A stretch of DNA of 34,386 nt from positions 2,646,258 to 2,680,643 of the forward strand of contig CP070707.1 of NCBI GenBank assembly GCA_020350205.1, written 5' to 3'. Numbering within the stretch: the stretch's first letter is position 1; each line of letters starts with the position of its first letter. The DNA is from a bacterium (lineage in GTDB: Bacteria; Calditrichota; Calditrichia; RBG-13-44-9). The notes beneath the pieces are model-generated. The model did not search any database. It was not told the DNA's origin and saw nothing but the letters and a program-made list of their open reading frames with translations. Positions 7,542 through 18,207 of this stretch are shown piece after piece. Made by a program: the position numbers and the translations under genes.

Positions 7542-8000
7542 CTATTTTTTCCAGCGCCAGTTCTCGTAATATTCCCAGCTCACAAATTGATTTAATTTTC
7601 GTAATTCTTCATCTTTGGCCTGTAAACAGGCCTTTATAACATCACCGATGGATAAAAGACCGACGTATTTTCCTTCTTTCTCGATCAGAAGATGCCGCAG
7701 GCGCATGCCCAAGAATTTATCCAATAAGTTGTAGCAGGTATTGTCATGCGGAGCAGAGAGTAATCCGGTAGTCATGTAATCACCGATTTTTGCAGTCTTT
7801 GCATCAAAGTTGGGCATCACCGCGTTTCGCATCAGATCCCGCTCTGTCCAGATTCCGACGATCTCATCCTTATCCTTTATGAGCATGGCGCCGATCTGGT
7901 TTTTGATCATGAGTTGCAGGGCTTCGGTAATGGTGGTATCCGGAGAAACACTCAGAATTTCACGTTCTTTATCTTTCAAAATTTGTTCTGCGGTTCTCAT
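7542..8000 (-). CDS. Two-CBS-domain protein within the NQR operon
   Basis: The 152-residue soluble product consists of a tandem CBS pair. The first contains VSPDTTITEALQLMIKNQIGAM and VGIWTERDLMR; the second contains MTTGLLSAPHDNTCYNLLD and YVGLLSIGDVIKAC. There is a short charged, tryptophan-rich tail (YYENWRWKK). CBS pairs bind adenine nucleotides or NAD-like ligands and regulate partners. AGGAGG is four bases before the ATG at 8000. It lies 21 bases after nqrF and about 50 bases before apbE, so it is most likely co-transcribed with the sodium pump. A role in sensing energy state is an inference. Confidence 0.9.
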   Translation of the reverse strand: MRTAEQILKDKEREILSVSPDTTITEALQLMIKNQIGAMLIKDKDEIVGIWTERDLMRNAVMPNFDAKTAKIGDYMTTGLLSAPHDNTCYNLLDKFLGMRLRHLLIEKEGKYVGLLSIGDVIKACLQAKDEELRKLNQFVSWEYYENWRWKK

Positions 8001-8021
8001 GGGGCCTCCTGTCAAATAAAG

Positions 8022-9257
8022 TTAAATACCAAAATCATCGAATAAGATATTCTCCGATTCCACACCCAGATTATCCAGCATTTTTAATACGGCTTCGTTC
8101 ATCATTGGGGGACCACATAAGTAGTATTCACAATCTTCAGGTGCTGGATGATCTTTCAGATAGTTATCATACAGGATCTGATGAATAAAACCAGTTGGCC
8201 CCTCCCAGTTATCTTCCGGCATTGGTTCGGAGAGACCCAGATGCCAGGTGAAGTTGGAATTTTCTTGTTGCAGATTGTCGAAATCATCGACGTAGAAGGC
8301 TTCACGAAGGCTACGTGCGCCGTACCAGAAACTCATTTTGCGGTCGGAGTGGATACGTTTTAATTGATCAAAGATGTGGGAACGCATAGGTGCCATACCG
8401 GCTCCACCCCCGATAAAAACCATTTCGTTATCAGTTTCCCTGGCAAAAAATTCTCCATAGGGTCCGGAAATAGTCACTTTATCCCCGGGTTTCAGATTAA
8501 AGATATAGGAAGACATTTGTCCCGGAGGCACATTGGGGAGATGGGGTGGGGGAGAAGCAATGCGCACGTTCAACATGATAATTCCCCTCTCTTCCGGGTA
8601 ATTTGCCATTGAATAGGCGCGGACCACCGGTTCAGTTACTTTAGAGACATAGCGCCACATATCGTACTTATCCCATTCATCCCTGAACCGCTCTTCAATG
8701 TCAAAATCTTTATACTGGACAATATGGGGTGGTGATTCGATCTGTATATATCCGCCTGCCCGGAATTCAACATGCTCCCCTTCAGGCAGTTGCAAAACCA
8801 GTTCCTTAATAAATGTGGCCACACCCTTGTTGGAACGGACCGTGCATTCCCATTTTTTGATATCGAAAACTTCTGCAGGAATGACCAGGCTCATATCCCC
8901 TTTCACAGGAACCTGGCAGGTAAGGCGAAATCCTTCACGGATTTCCCCGCGGGTTAGTTTCCCTTTTTCCGTGGCAAGGACATCACCGCCCCCCTTGCTG
9001 ATAATTGCTTTACACTCTCCGCAGGTACCTCCACCCCCGCAGGCAGAAGGAAGATAAATCTTGTTATCAGAAAGAGTATTGAGCAATTTGTCTCCGGCAG
9101 AGGTTGTGAGAGTTTTTTCGGGATCGTCGTTGATATAAATTTTGACATCACCGGTTGCTACCAATTTTGAGCGGGCGAATAAAATGGTAAATACCAGCAT
9201 CAAAACGATAATGGTGAACATCAAAACGCCTAATAAAATGAGTGATAAGCCTTCCAT
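8022..9257 (-). CDS. nqrF: Na+-NQR subunit F (NADH-binding, 2Fe-2S, FAD)
   Basis: The 411-residue product is full length. It has an N-terminal membrane helix (about 5-28) and a plant-type ferredoxin domain whose cluster ligands are Cys73, Cys79, Cys82 and Cys114. The FAD-binding [11 protein letters not shown] (213-223) and the NADH-binding [11 protein letters not shown] (283-293) follow. CGPPMM precedes the C-terminal FDDFG. NqrF is the entry point of electrons from NADH in the sodium-translocating NADH:quinone oxidoreductase. It starts 10 bases after the nqrE stop. Confidence 0.97.
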   Translation of the reverse strand: MEGLSLILLGVLMFTIIVLMLVFTILFARSKLVATGDVKIYINDDPEKTLTTSAGDKLLNTLSDNKIYLPSACGGGGTCGECKAIISKGGGDVLATEKGKLTRGEIREGFRLTCQVPVKGDMSLVIPAEVFDIKKWECTVRSNKGVATFIKELVLQLPEGEHVEFRAGGYIQIESPPHIVQYKDFDIEERFRDEWDKYDMWRYVSKVTEPVVRAYSMANYPEERGIIMLNVRIASPPPHLPNVPPGQMSSYIFNLKPGDKVTISGPYGEFFARETDNEMVFIGGGAGMAPMRSHIFDQLKRIHSDRKMSFWYGARSLREAFYVDDFDNLQQENSNFTWHLGLSEPMPEDNWEGPTGFIHQILYDNYLKDHPAPEDCEYYLCGPPMMNEAVLKMLDNLGVESENILFDDFGI

Positions 9258-9267
9258 TCAATTTTCC

Positions 9268-9879
9268 TTATAGTTGAATTCCTGAAAAAAGCATAAACGC
9301 AATAGCCATTAATCCTGTTGTGATGAATGTAATTCCCAATCCGCGTAATCCTACCGGTATATTACTGTAGCGTAATTTTTCCCTGATTCCGGCCAGGGCA
9401 ATAACAGCAAGTGCAAATCCGGCACCGGAACCAAATCCAAAAGTAACACTTTCTGCAAAATTGTATTCGCGTTCCACCATGAATAAAGAGCCACCCAGAA
9501 TGGCACAATTCACGGTAATTAGGGGGAGAAATATGCCCAATGAATTGTAAAGTTTGGGGACGAACTTATCCAGGGTCATTTCCAGAATTTGAACCATGGA
9601 CGCGATAACGCCTATGTAGGTGACTAATCCTAGAAATGAGAGATCGACATTCGCAAGACCTATCCAACTAAGGGCGCCTTCTTTTAAAACGTTGTGATAA
9701 ATGAGGTTGTTCACCGGCATGGTAATTCCCTGAACCACTACCACCGCAATCCCCAGGCCGATCGCAGTTTCAACTCGTTTAGATACTGCCAGGAAGGTAC
9801 ACATCCCAAGGAAGAAAGCCAGGGCCATATTTTCAATGAATATTGATTTAACGAATAAGCTAAGATAATGTTCTAGCAT
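9268..9879 (-). CDS. nqrE: Na+-NQR subunit E
   Basis: The 203-residue protein has six predicted membrane helices. It carries the two conserved cysteines, Cys27 (GMCTF) and Cys125 (VNCAILGG), that with those of NqrD hold the intramembrane iron centre. Its opening ([20 protein letters not shown]) is a hallmark of NqrE. It starts three bases after the nqrD stop. Confidence 0.97.
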   Translation of the reverse strand: MLEHYLSLFVKSIFIENMALAFFLGMCTFLAVSKRVETAIGLGIAVVVVQGITMPVNNLIYHNVLKEGALSWIGLANVDLSFLGLVTYIGVIASMVQILEMTLDKFVPKLYNSLGIFLPLITVNCAILGGSLFMVEREYNFAESVTFGFGSGAGFALAVIALAGIREKLRYSNIPVGLRGLGITFITTGLMAIAFMLFSGIQL

Positions 9880-9882
9880 GGC

Positions 9883-10503
9883 TTATTCCTCCTCAACTTG
9901 TTCGGGTTTCCAGGTTCGGACAAACCAGATAAATAATCCGATGATTATAAAAGCACTGGGGGAAAGCAGAAAAAGTCCGTTGGGATTGTACCAGCCGCCT
10001 TCAGTGTTCAGGGTAAAAATGGTATATCCGAGAAGTTTTCCAGAGCCAAACAGTTCTCTGAAAAATCCTACAAATAACAGGATAAATGTGTATCCAAAAC
10101 CGTTTCCCAGTCCATCCAGAATACTGAGAGTCGGGGGATTTTTTAAGGCGAAAGCTTCTGCCCGCCCCATAAGAATACAATTGGTAATGATGAGTCCGAC
10201 GTAGACTGAAAGCTGTTTGCTGATATCGAAAGCATAGGCTTTAATGATCTGATCGGCGATAATTACCAGTGAGGCGATTATAGTCATTTCTATTAATATC
10301 CGGGTGCTGCTGGAGATATGATTGCGGATCAGACTGACTGCCAGATTTGAAAAAGTGAGCACAAAAATTACGGCCAACGCCATAACAATAGAAGTTTCCA
10401 GTTTAGATGTCACTGCCAGTGCAGAACAGATGCCCAGAATTTGCCGGGCAATCGGATTATCGTTGAAAATCGGATCCAGTAAAATGTTTTTATATTTGCT
10501 CAT
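9883..10503 (-). CDS. nqrD: Na+-NQR subunit D
   Basis: The 206-residue protein has six predicted membrane helices and is homologous to NqrE in inverted topology. Conserved Cys26 (GICSALAVT) and Cys109 ([12 protein letters not shown]) are the expected ligands of the iron centre shared with NqrE. NPxxxQxLGIC near the N-terminus is typical. It overlaps the 3' end of nqrC by 14 bases, consistent with translational coupling. Confidence 0.97.
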   Translation of the reverse strand: MSKYKNILLDPIFNDNPIARQILGICSALAVTSKLETSIVMALAVIFVLTFSNLAVSLIRNHISSSTRILIEMTIIASLVIIADQIIKAYAFDISKQLSVYVGLIITNCILMGRAEAFALKNPPTLSILDGLGNGFGYTFILLFVGFFRELFGSGKLLGYTIFTLNTEGGWYNPNGLFLLSPSAFIIIGLFIWFVRTWKPEQVEEE

Positions 10504-11293
10504 GGGATGACTCCTCTCTCAGTCGGTCAAAAAAAGGACCGTATCCATTTTCGCCCAGCCAGAATTTAACCAGATTATCGACACCGCGGGTGGTCAGAGT
10601 AGAACCGGATAGACCATCGACCTGGTACATGGCCTCCTGGCTGGAAGGATCGACTCGCCCTTTAATCACTTCAATTTTAACTTCCCCTTCATCACCAAAG
10701 GCTTTCTTCCCTTTCCAGATCCGTTTCCAGTTGGGATTATCAACTTCCCCGCCCAGTCCCGGTGTTTCTCCGTGTTCATAAAAAGTAAATCCCTCAATGG
10801 TCCGAAGGTCACTGTCCAGAGCGATAAAACCGTACATCGTGGACCAGAGACCTTTTCCATACACGGGAATAATGATCGCTCTCAGCTCATCAGCCTCTTT
10901 GACAAAATAAACCGCCATATATTTGGGCATGCGCTTAATCTTGGCAATATCCTGGGCGGAAGGAATAATTTTTCCATACTGGGGGCTTCCGGCAAGGTCT
11001 TTGATGTCGAAAGTTTCAACATTGAGCTCTTCATTGTACTTGGATTCATCCAGTTTCTGGCCACTTTCCAGATCAATAATGGTTCCCTCAACCTTGCTGT
11101 TATAGATTTCCTTTACATCTTTCCCTTTTTCGTACAAATTACCAGCTATCAGAATATTCTTTATCTTTTCTATTTTTTTGTTTTCTTCCTGCTTGGCATT
11201 CAGCACCACGGCTGCGGTAGAGACCAGAATGGAACAGACAATACACACCCCGAGAGCTACTGCAATTATTTTTGATCTTCTCTCAGCTGACAT
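10490..11293 (-). CDS. nqrC: Na+-NQR subunit C (covalent FMN)
   Basis: The 267-residue product has one N-terminal membrane helix (about 8-32) and an FMN-binding domain. The [10 protein letters not shown] segment (174-183) is characteristic. The flavinylation motif is DGLSGST (226-232) with Thr232 as the acceptor; Ser replaces the Ala of the usual SGAT. ApbE encoded downstream would attach the FMN. It overlaps the nqrB end by 11 bases and nqrD by 14. Confidence 0.97.
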   Translation of the reverse strand: MSAERRSKIIAVALGVCIVCSILVSTAAVVLNAKQEENKKIEKIKNILIAGNLYEKGKDVKEIYNSKVEGTIIDLESGQKLDESKYNEELNVETFDIKDLAGSPQYGKIIPSAQDIAKIKRMPKYMAVYFVKEADELRAIIIPVYGKGLWSTMYGFIALDSDLRTIEGFTFYEHGETPGLGGEVDNPNWKRIWKGKKAFGDEGEVKIEVIKGRVDPSSQEAMYQVDGLSGSTLTTRGVDNLVKFWLGENGYGPFFDRLREESSHEQI

Positions 11294-12485
11294 TTCTTAT
11301 CAGTCTCCTTTTAATATTGGAATTAATGAAGATTCTATCAATTATGGGTGCAAACACGTTCATAAATAAAATGGCCAGCATCATTCCTTCCGGAAATGCC
11401 GGGTTTACGACCCGGATCAGAATTACCAGCACTCCGATGAGCAACCCGTATATATACCGACCTTTATCGGTCATCGCAGCACTGACCGGATCGGTGGCCA
11501 TATAAACAGCTCCGAAGGCAAATCCTCCCATGACTAAATGCCACAGTGGGGTGACCTGAAACATGGGATTGGTACTGCTCCCGATCAAATTGAACAAGAG
11601 ACTGGTGCCAACCATGCCGACCAGGACACTGAGCATAATGCGCCAGGATCCTACACCCGTGGCTATTAAGAAAACCGCGCCGATCAGACAGGCCAGGGTC
11701 GATGTTTCTCCCATCGATCCCGGAATAAGTCCGATGAAGGAGTCCATCCAACTCGCGGAAACAGTCATGGCAGTATCTGCGAATTCCGCCAGTGGGGTTG
11801 CGCGGCTATATCCATCCACAGCGACCCAGACTTTATCCCCGGAGATTTGCGCCGGATAGGCAAAGAAGAGAAAAGCGCGTGCTGTAAGTGCCGGATTGAG
11901 AATATTCATACCTACTCCACCGAAAACCTCTTTACCGATGACGACGCCAAAACTGATTCCGAGAACAACCTGCCACCAGGGAATATCCGGGGGAAGGATT
12001 AGGGGGAATAGCAAACTGGTGACAAAAAAACCTTCCTGTATTTCGTGTTTTCGAATCGTCGCGAAGACCACTTCCCAGAATCCACCGGCAGCCAGGGTAA
12101 TAATGTAAACCGGAAAGAAATAAAGGGCACCGTGTATCATATTGTCCACCACACTGGCAGGATCATACCCCAAACCGAGAAAGGTTATTACGGTATTTCG
12201 CCAGCCTTCACCGGCTGCCTGTCCGAGTTTTGACAGGGCCAGATTAGCCTGGTATCCGGTGTTGTAAAGGGCCATGATCACGGTGGGGACCAGGGCATAA
12301 ACCACCATCAACATCATGCGCTTCAGATCAATGGCATCGCGAATATGGGATCCGCTTCTGGTTACTTTTCCCTGGGTATACATGAAGGCGTCCAGGGCTT
12401 CGTAGAGATAATACAGTTTCTCGAGCTTCCCGCCTTTGTTAAAATGCCTTTCCTGTTTATCGAGGAAATTTCGTAAGAATCTCAC
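11283..12485 (-). CDS. nqrB: Na+-NQR subunit B (covalent FMN, Na+ channel)
   Basis: The 400-residue polytopic membrane subunit is full length. It carries the FMN acceptor motif DGYSRAT (224-230; Thr230); Arg replaces the Gly of the Vibrio SGAT motif. [17 protein letters not shown] (184-200) is strongly conserved in the NqrB/RnfD family. The start codon is GTG, overlapping the nqrA stop by one base (TAGTG), with AAGGAAGG upstream. NqrB holds riboflavin and the main sodium path. Confidence 0.97.
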   Translation of the reverse strand: MRFLRNFLDKQERHFNKGGKLEKLYYLYEALDAFMYTQGKVTRSGSHIRDAIDLKRMMLMVVYALVPTVIMALYNTGYQANLALSKLGQAAGEGWRNTVITFLGLGYDPASVVDNMIHGALYFFPVYIITLAAGGFWEVVFATIRKHEIQEGFFVTSLLFPLILPPDIPWWQVVLGISFGVVIGKEVFGGVGMNILNPALTARAFLFFAYPAQISGDKVWVAVDGYSRATPLAEFADTAMTVSASWMDSFIGLIPGSMGETSTLACLIGAVFLIATGVGSWRIMLSVLVGMVGTSLLFNLIGSSTNPMFQVTPLWHLVMGGFAFGAVYMATDPVSAAMTDKGRYIYGLLIGVLVILIRVVNPAFPEGMMLAILFMNVFAPIIDRIFINSNIKRRLIRNVS

Positions 12486-13834
12486 TAGCCTTCCTTTTCA
12501 ATTAAGTTCAATGTTTGTCTTAAATTCTGTCCGTGATCTATCTTGGAGGGGCAGACAAAAGTGCAGAGTGCCAGATCTTCTTCATCCAGCTCCAGACAAC
12601 CCAGATTTTCAGCTTCTTCCACATCCATAACGGCAATAGCGCGAAGTAGATACGTAGCCAGAATATCAAGGGGCATCACTTTCTCATAGCTTCCGATGGG
12701 GACGATAGAGCGGTATCCGCCATGCTGGGCAGTCGTAAAATCATACTTTTTACCCGGTATTAAACTGGAAGCCAGGATTCTTTTCACAGAGTACAAATTG
12801 AATCCCAAACTTAACCAACCGAAAAATTTACGTTGCCGGCCTTCGGGAATAACTGAAATCTGCTGGTGAAAACGCCCCAGATAGGCGACCGGTCCGGCTG
12901 CTTTATGACCTGACAAAACGGAGCCCGAAATAAGCCGGTTTTCACCTTCTTTTAATTCTCCGGTTACCACATCATCCAGGGCTGCGCCCAGACGAGTTCG
13001 GATGAGCCGGGGATTTTTGACAGACGGCCCGGCGAGAGCGACGATTCTCTCGGTTGACAATTTTCCGGTAGTGAAAAGTACACCGACAGCGATAACATCC
13101 TGGGCGTTGAGATACCAGACAATTTTTTTTCTTCCTACCGGATCCAGAAAATGAATATGAGTGCCAGCTAAACCGGAGGGATGCGGACCGGAAAATTCTT
13201 CAACTGACAACTGCGGTAAGTCGGCGGTCGGTATATTGGTATCCGGGTATTTGCACAAAAAAAGTTTACCTTCGGTAAGCTTGCTGAGTATTTCCAGCCC
13301 GGTGATGAAATTTTGCCTGTTGACTTCAATAATTTTTGATACATCCGGTCCAAGGGGTTCCGAATTCATGGCTGTGATGAAAATGGAATGCGGTGAGCTA
13401 TCCGGATTGGCGACCTTGCCCAAAGGACGGGTCCGTAATGCCGTCCATAGTCCGGATTCCAGCAGCTGGTCAACCACTTTTTCCCGCCCCAGCGCCGCCA
13501 TATCCTTTTCGGAGTATGATGGAAAGGTGATCTCGTCATCTTTATCCAGTTCAATCACCACAGAGAGGAACTTTCGTTTTTCCCCGCGATTGATTTCAAT
13601 CACCGTCCCGGAACCGGGAGAAGTATAGCGCACTTTGGGTAACTTTTTGTCGGTGAAGAGGAGTTGACCGGTTTTAACCTTTTCCCCTTCTTGCACTTCC
13701 ATGGTGGGTTTCATTCCCACATAATCATCGCCCAAAATAGCCACTTTTTTGGGTATATTACCCTCGCCAATTACCTGTTCCGGTGTACCGGTAATCGGAA
13801 CATTCAAGCCTTTTGTAATTTTTGTTAATCCCAT
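12485..13834 (-). CDS. nqrA: Na+-NQR subunit A
   Basis: The 449-residue soluble subunit belongs to the NqrA/RnfC-like family and is thought to be the quinone-side subunit. Diagnostic segments are [14 protein letters not shown] at the N-terminus, [40 protein letters not shown] (a biotinyl-like hairpin), and a C-terminal [19 protein letters not shown]. The ATG is preceded by AGAAGGATC. It is the first gene of the operon. Confidence 0.97.
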   Translation of the reverse strand: MGLTKITKGLNVPITGTPEQVIGEGNIPKKVAILGDDYVGMKPTMEVQEGEKVKTGQLLFTDKKLPKVRYTSPGSGTVIEINRGEKRKFLSVVIELDKDDEITFPSYSEKDMAALGREKVVDQLLESGLWTALRTRPLGKVANPDSSPHSIFITAMNSEPLGPDVSKIIEVNRQNFITGLEILSKLTEGKLFLCKYPDTNIPTADLPQLSVEEFSGPHPSGLAGTHIHFLDPVGRKKIVWYLNAQDVIAVGVLFTTGKLSTERIVALAGPSVKNPRLIRTRLGAALDDVVTGELKEGENRLISGSVLSGHKAAGPVAYLGRFHQQISVIPEGRQRKFFGWLSLGFNLYSVKRILASSLIPGKKYDFTTAQHGGYRSIVPIGSYEKVMPLDILATYLLRAIAVMDVEEAENLGCLELDEEDLALCTFVCPSKIDHGQNLRQTLNLIEKEG

Positions 13835-13981
13835 GCGATCCTTCTCAATAAGGTAAATGATTTTGTGATTATAATATCAAACTTGTATAAAAAAATAGAG
13901 AAAAATTTAAGGTTTATGGTATATTAAAATCAACAATAAGATTTTTTTATGTCTAAACTCTTGCTAAACGATATATTTTTC
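13835..13981 (-). promoter_or_regulatory. Probable nqr operon promoter region
   Basis: This AT-rich gap separates the nqr operon from the end of the RND transporter gene. On the - strand, TATAAT at 13873-13868 is a perfect -10 hexamer, 34 bases before the nqrA ATG. The expected -35 position holds only a T-run, so the assignment is tentative. No terminator for the efflux operon is apparent here. Confidence 0.35.
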
Positions 13982-16900
13982 TCAACCTTTTTGAGTTTGG
14001 TTGCGTGGTGTGAATATCTGATATAGAATAGGGACAATAATAAGAGTCAGCAGAGTGGATGCTATCAGCCCCCCGATAATGGTCCACCCCATGGGGGCCC
14101 AAAGACTGCCTCCGGCCAGCGTAAGAGGTAATAGTCCGCCGATTGTAGTTGCGGTGGTGAGGATGATAGGAACAAAACGGGTTTCACCGGCCTCAATCAG
14201 AGCGGTCTTCAGGTCCTGACCCGCTGCCCGTAACTGGTTGGTATAGTCCACCAGAATAATTGAATTATTGACCACGATTCCAATCAGACTGGTAAGACCC
14301 ACAAAGGCGGTAAACGAAAAAGAATTGCCAGTGATCAGGAGTGTCACTACCGAACCCACCAGTGCAAGCGGGATGGCAGAGAAAACAATCAGAGGTTGAC
14401 TGTAGGATCGGAATTGTAACACCAGTACTGCGAGAATTGATATGACAGCGATGAGAACCGCCTGCAACATGCCTCCGAATGATTCCTCGCGACTTTCCAG
14501 TTCTCCCCCTACCGCGTACTGGTAACCCTTGGGCCAGTCTAGCAGATCCACCTGTTCTAAAACGCGGCGAGTAACTTCGTCCACGGAATAGCCCGAAATT
14601 ACATCGGAGGTCAAAGTCACGTTCCGGTCCATATTATGGTGATCGATCAGCATAGGGGTAGCTTTAAATTCAATATAGGCCACCTGCTTTAACGGGACTT
14701 GCGCGCCACTGAGGGAAGAAACATAAATCTTGTCGAAATCTGTTAGTGCGGATGAACCGTCTCTCGGCAGGGTAACAACAATTTTGTAATCTTTTCCTTC
14801 AGCATCATGATAATTTGAAATAGGAATTCCGGCAATACTGGTTCGAACAGCGCGATCAATATCAACCAGCGGGATACCCAGCAAACCTGCTTTGGCTCGA
14901 TTTATATTGACATAGAGATCGGTTTTGGAGGTTCGAAGCGGGTTGTTAATGTTGATGGTTCCTTCCGTTGTCATCATGATTTCTTCGACAGAACGGGCGA
15001 TTTTTTTAAGGCTATCCAGATTTTCACCCAGAACCCGGAAAGCGATCGGTGCTTCTACCGGCGGACCCTGTTCAAATTCTTTAACCTCAATTTTCGCACC
15101 GGCATAATCGGAAAAATCATCCCGCAGAATTTGTATAAAGCGGGTAAAAGCACGTGGTTCATATTGACTAAGTTCAATAAAAATTTGTGCATGAGTACTT
15201 TTTTCATTTTCAGGAATGACATTGTAATAGATCCGGGGATTTCCCCGCCCGATGTTGGATGCAAAATGTTTGATCTCCTGCTTTTGAAGCAAGATTTTTT
15301 CCACATCCTGTGTGACCCGGGCTGTCTGATGAATGCTAGTACCATCGGGCGTATTGATGTTAATGATGAGCTGAGGTTTTTCAGCTTTCGGGAAAAAACT
15401 GACCCCAACAAAGAATTGAAAGAAAAGGAGACTTCCCATAAATATTCCCAGTGCCCCTCCCAGATAAAGACCGGGATGAGAAAGTGCATGTTGCAGGCGC
15501 CGACGATATTGACCTTCAATCAGTGAGTTCATCTTCTTTCGAATATAACCGGTTTTCATGGTTGGGTGTGATGCCAGAAATCGACTTGATAGATACGGTG
15601 TCAGGGTTAATGAAATAAAAAGTGAGGCCAGTAAGGTAACGACCACCGTAACCGGCATACTTCGGATGAAGTCTCCGGTAACATCCCCGATCATCATCAT
15701 GGGAATAAACGCCAGTACCGTGGTTACGGTGGAACTCACGATCGCCCAGGCAATTTGGCTGGTTCCCTTGCTCGCTGCTTCTTGATGGGAATATCCCTGC
15801 TGAATAAAGCGGGAGATATTCTCAGTAACTACGATGGCATTGTCCACTAACAATCCCAGTGCAATCACCAGACCGGCGATGGTCATCTGTTGAAGACCAT
15901 ACTCCGCAAGATCGATGAATCCCAGGGCAATTAAAATAGACGTGGGAATGGCGATGATCACGATGAGGGAGGCCCGCCATCCGATGATAAGCAGAGTAAT
16001 GATGCCAACCAGAATTAATCCCTGCAGAAGATTCATAAAAAAACCGGACACTCGGGAAGAAACACTCTGAGATTGATCAAATACGTACTGAAGGCTCATA
16101 TCTCCTGGGAGTTCCCCCTGAAAAGTGCTGATTCGTTTCTTTAAATCCTCGACCACATCGAAGATATTGGTGCCTTCTTTTTGAGTAGCGGTTATAAAAA
16201 TGGCCCGTTGCCCATTATAGCGGGCAAAATATTTCTGTTCTTCATAACCAAAATTAACATCGGCAATATCACGCAGATAAATAAGTTTGCCTGCGGCGGA
16301 ACTGATGATGGTATTTTTAATATCCTCCAGCGACTGATAGGAACCGGAAGTCTTTATATTGAAGCTTCTGCTTCCAATATCAATATTACCACCCGGGATG
16401 TTCTCGTTGGCACTCTGGATAGCGCCAAAGACCTGATTCAGGGGAAGCCGGAATTGGGCCATCTTGGCCAGATTTAAAGAGATCCGAACTTCCTGTTCCG
16501 GATAAGCCCAGACTTTAACCCGTTTTACACCAGCCGCTTTTTCCAGGAGTTTCTTCAGGCGGTCCCCTTCTTTTTCTAAGTTACGATAACTGGTGAATTC
16601 CGAGATCAGTGCAATTTGCAGAATATTGACATCTGTAATAGACCATTTGGTAATATCAAGACTCAAAATATCGGAGGGTAGATCATTTCGTACACTATTG
16701 ACCTTCTGAACGACGTCTGAATATTTTTCATCAGGATCACTTCCTGATTCAAATTCTACCCCAATCACCGCCAGTCCATCCTCCGCGGTTGCCTCCAGGT
16801 CCTTTATATCTTCCAGCTCATTGATAACTTCCTCGATGGGATTAATTACCAGCTCTTCCATGTCAGAGGGATTTGCACCGGGATAAATAACAATCACGCT

Positions 16901-17035
16901 GCTTCCGGCCGGGGAAATCAAAGGATCTTCCGATCTGGGCATTCGAATAAGCGAAATGATACCCGACAGAAAAAGCAGGGTAATCAGAGTAAGAAAGAAT
17001 TGATGATTTTTTAAGGCAAGATGGGGAAGTTTCAT
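13982..17035 (-). CDS. RND-family efflux transporter (AcrB/MexB-like)
   Basis: The 1017-residue product has full RND length with the two-fold repeat: an N-terminal helix, a large periplasmic loop, six helices, then the same again. GRASLIVIIAIPTSI and LVIALGLLVDNAIVVTENI (helix 4) are characteristic. The second of the usual paired Asp is Asn (VDN), as in many HAE1-type members. VGVSFFPKAEKPQL opens the second porter half and GLTSLIGIVVNNSIILVDY is helix 10. It would form the inner-membrane pump of a tripartite drug or lipophile exporter. It is last in the tetR-tolC-MFP-RND operon. Confidence 0.95.
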   Translation of the reverse strand: MKLPHLALKNHQFFLTLITLLFLSGIISLIRMPRSEDPLISPAGSSVIVIYPGANPSDMEELVINPIEEVINELEDIKDLEATAEDGLAVIGVEFESGSDPDEKYSDVVQKVNSVRNDLPSDILSLDITKWSITDVNILQIALISEFTSYRNLEKEGDRLKKLLEKAAGVKRVKVWAYPEQEVRISLNLAKMAQFRLPLNQVFGAIQSANENIPGGNIDIGSRSFNIKTSGSYQSLEDIKNTIISSAAGKLIYLRDIADVNFGYEEQKYFARYNGQRAIFITATQKEGTNIFDVVEDLKKRISTFQGELPGDMSLQYVFDQSQSVSSRVSGFFMNLLQGLILVGIITLLIIGWRASLIVIIAIPTSILIALGFIDLAEYGLQQMTIAGLVIALGLLVDNAIVVTENISRFIQQGYSHQEAASKGTSQIAWAIVSSTVTTVLAFIPMMMIGDVTGDFIRSMPVTVVVTLLASLFISLTLTPYLSSRFLASHPTMKTGYIRKKMNSLIEGQYRRRLQHALSHPGLYLGGALGIFMGSLLFFQFFVGVSFFPKAEKPQLIININTPDGTSIHQTARVTQDVEKILLQKQEIKHFASNIGRGNPRIYYNVIPENEKSTHAQIFIELSQYEPRAFTRFIQILRDDFSDYAGAKIEVKEFEQGPPVEAPIAFRVLGENLDSLKKIARSVEEIMMTTEGTININNPLRTSKTDLYVNINRAKAGLLGIPLVDIDRAVRTSIAGIPISNYHDAEGKDYKIVVTLPRDGSSALTDFDKIYVSSLSGAQVPLKQVAYIEFKATPMLIDHHNMDRNVTLTSDVISGYSVDEVTRRVLEQVDLLDWPKGYQYAVGGELESREESFGGMLQAVLIAVISILAVLVLQFRSYSQPLIVFSAIPLALVGSVVTLLITGNSFSFTAFVGLTSLIGIVVNNSIILVDYTNQLRAAGQDLKTALIEAGETRFVPIILTTATTIGGLLPLTLAGGSLWAPMGWTIIGGLIASTLLTLIIVPILYQIFTPRNQTQKG

Positions 17036-17121
17036 TCAATACTCCTGGATGATACAGGATTTAATAATTCAGATTGGTTTTTAGAAAAACTTTTTTCTAT
17101 CGTCGCTACATGGCTTTTCCT

Positions 17122-18183
17122 TTAGGGATTAGGGGCAGATTCTACTTTTACGACGGATCCTTCGCGCAGATAAGCGGTACCGGCGGTAATCACATGCGAA
17201 ACATTTTCCAGTCCATGACTGATGGCAATTTTTTCGTCAAATATCCGGTCTATCCCCACCTGCACTCTACGGACGGTATTTGTTACAGAATCCAAGGTAA
17301 AAACGGTACCAATATTTGCATCGGCCTCTGCCAGGGCTTCTATGGGAATGATCGTGGAAGTATCTCCCCGTGATGGATACATTTCTACATTGGCCACAAA
17401 ACCGAAAACCAGCATTTTCTGTTCTTCCCGTAGAGTCAGTTCGACTTCAAAGGTTCCGGTGTACGGATCTGCAGATTGGGCGATCTCCGTGACCTGGGCG
17501 CTGAATTTCCGGTCAGGATAGGCATCGAAAGAGACGGAGGCGCTATCACCGAATTGAATACGCACAATGTCCCGGTCCGAGACACTAGTTCGAATAATCC
17601 AGGCCCCTTCTGTGGATCCAAAGATATAAACCGGGGTTCCCGGACTGATCAACTCATTGTTTTCAGCCAGTCTTTTAAGGATCTTTCCAGCGCTGGGTGC
17701 AAAAATCGAGGCATGTTTGAGGTTAAATTCAGCAATTTCCAGGTTTGAGCGGGCTACTTTCAGGGCAGTTTCAGTATCCTGCTTTTGTTCTAATGTCGCC
17801 ACACTGTCCTGATACAGACTTGATACCCGCTCAAAGTCCCGCTGTGCTTTTTCAAATGCACTACGGGCCTTTTTGGTCATGGCTTCAATTTCTGATTTTT
17901 CCAGAGTGGCCAGGAGCTGGTTCTCAATGACACGGTCTCCTTCATCAACTGGTATATTCTTTATGATACCGCCAACTTTAAAGGATAATTTAACTTCTTT
18001 TGGTGAGGCTAATAAACCATTGGCATGAATTGGAAAGGAAATATATTCCCTCTGCACTGTGGCCACTTTTACGGGTATTTCAGGGTGCTGGGATTGAAAA
18101 TTGTCTGTTTTCTGGCAGGAGAAAAATACCGCGGTACCCACGATGATGATCAGTATACCCGTTGAAATAATTTTAATTTGCAT
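17122..18183 (-). CDS. RND periplasmic adaptor (membrane fusion protein)
   Basis: The product has 353 residues. A signal segment ends in FFSC, a plausible lipobox. The barrel-sandwich hybrid (LSFKVGGIIKNIPVDEGDRV and, after the hairpin, HASIFAPSAGKILKRLAENNELISPGTPV) flanks an alpha-helical coiled-coil hairpin. A beta-barrel and a membrane-proximal domain follow. It links the RND pump to the TolC-like channel. I use the ATG at 18183, which has GGAG six bases upstream; an in-frame ATG at 18201 overlaps the leader. It starts 24 bases after the tolC-like gene. Confidence 0.93.
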   Translation of the reverse strand: MQIKIISTGILIIIVGTAVFFSCQKTDNFQSQHPEIPVKVATVQREYISFPIHANGLLASPKEVKLSFKVGGIIKNIPVDEGDRVIENQLLATLEKSEIEAMTKKARSAFEKAQRDFERVSSLYQDSVATLEQKQDTETALKVARSNLEIAEFNLKHASIFAPSAGKILKRLAENNELISPGTPVYIFGSTEGAWIIRTSVSDRDIVRIQFGDSASVSFDAYPDRKFSAQVTEIAQSADPYTGTFEVELTLREEQKMLVFGFVANVEMYPSRGDTSTIIPIEALAEADANIGTVFTLDSVTNTVRRVQVGIDRIFDEKIAISHGLENVSHVITAGTAYLREGSVVKVESAPNP

Positions 18184-18207
18184 GATATACTCCAGTCTCA
18201 TACCTCA

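Noticed and set aside
10772..11275. Long open frame of 167 codons antisense to nqrC
   Set aside because: nqrC is certain from motifs and operon position; the antisense frame shows no family features.
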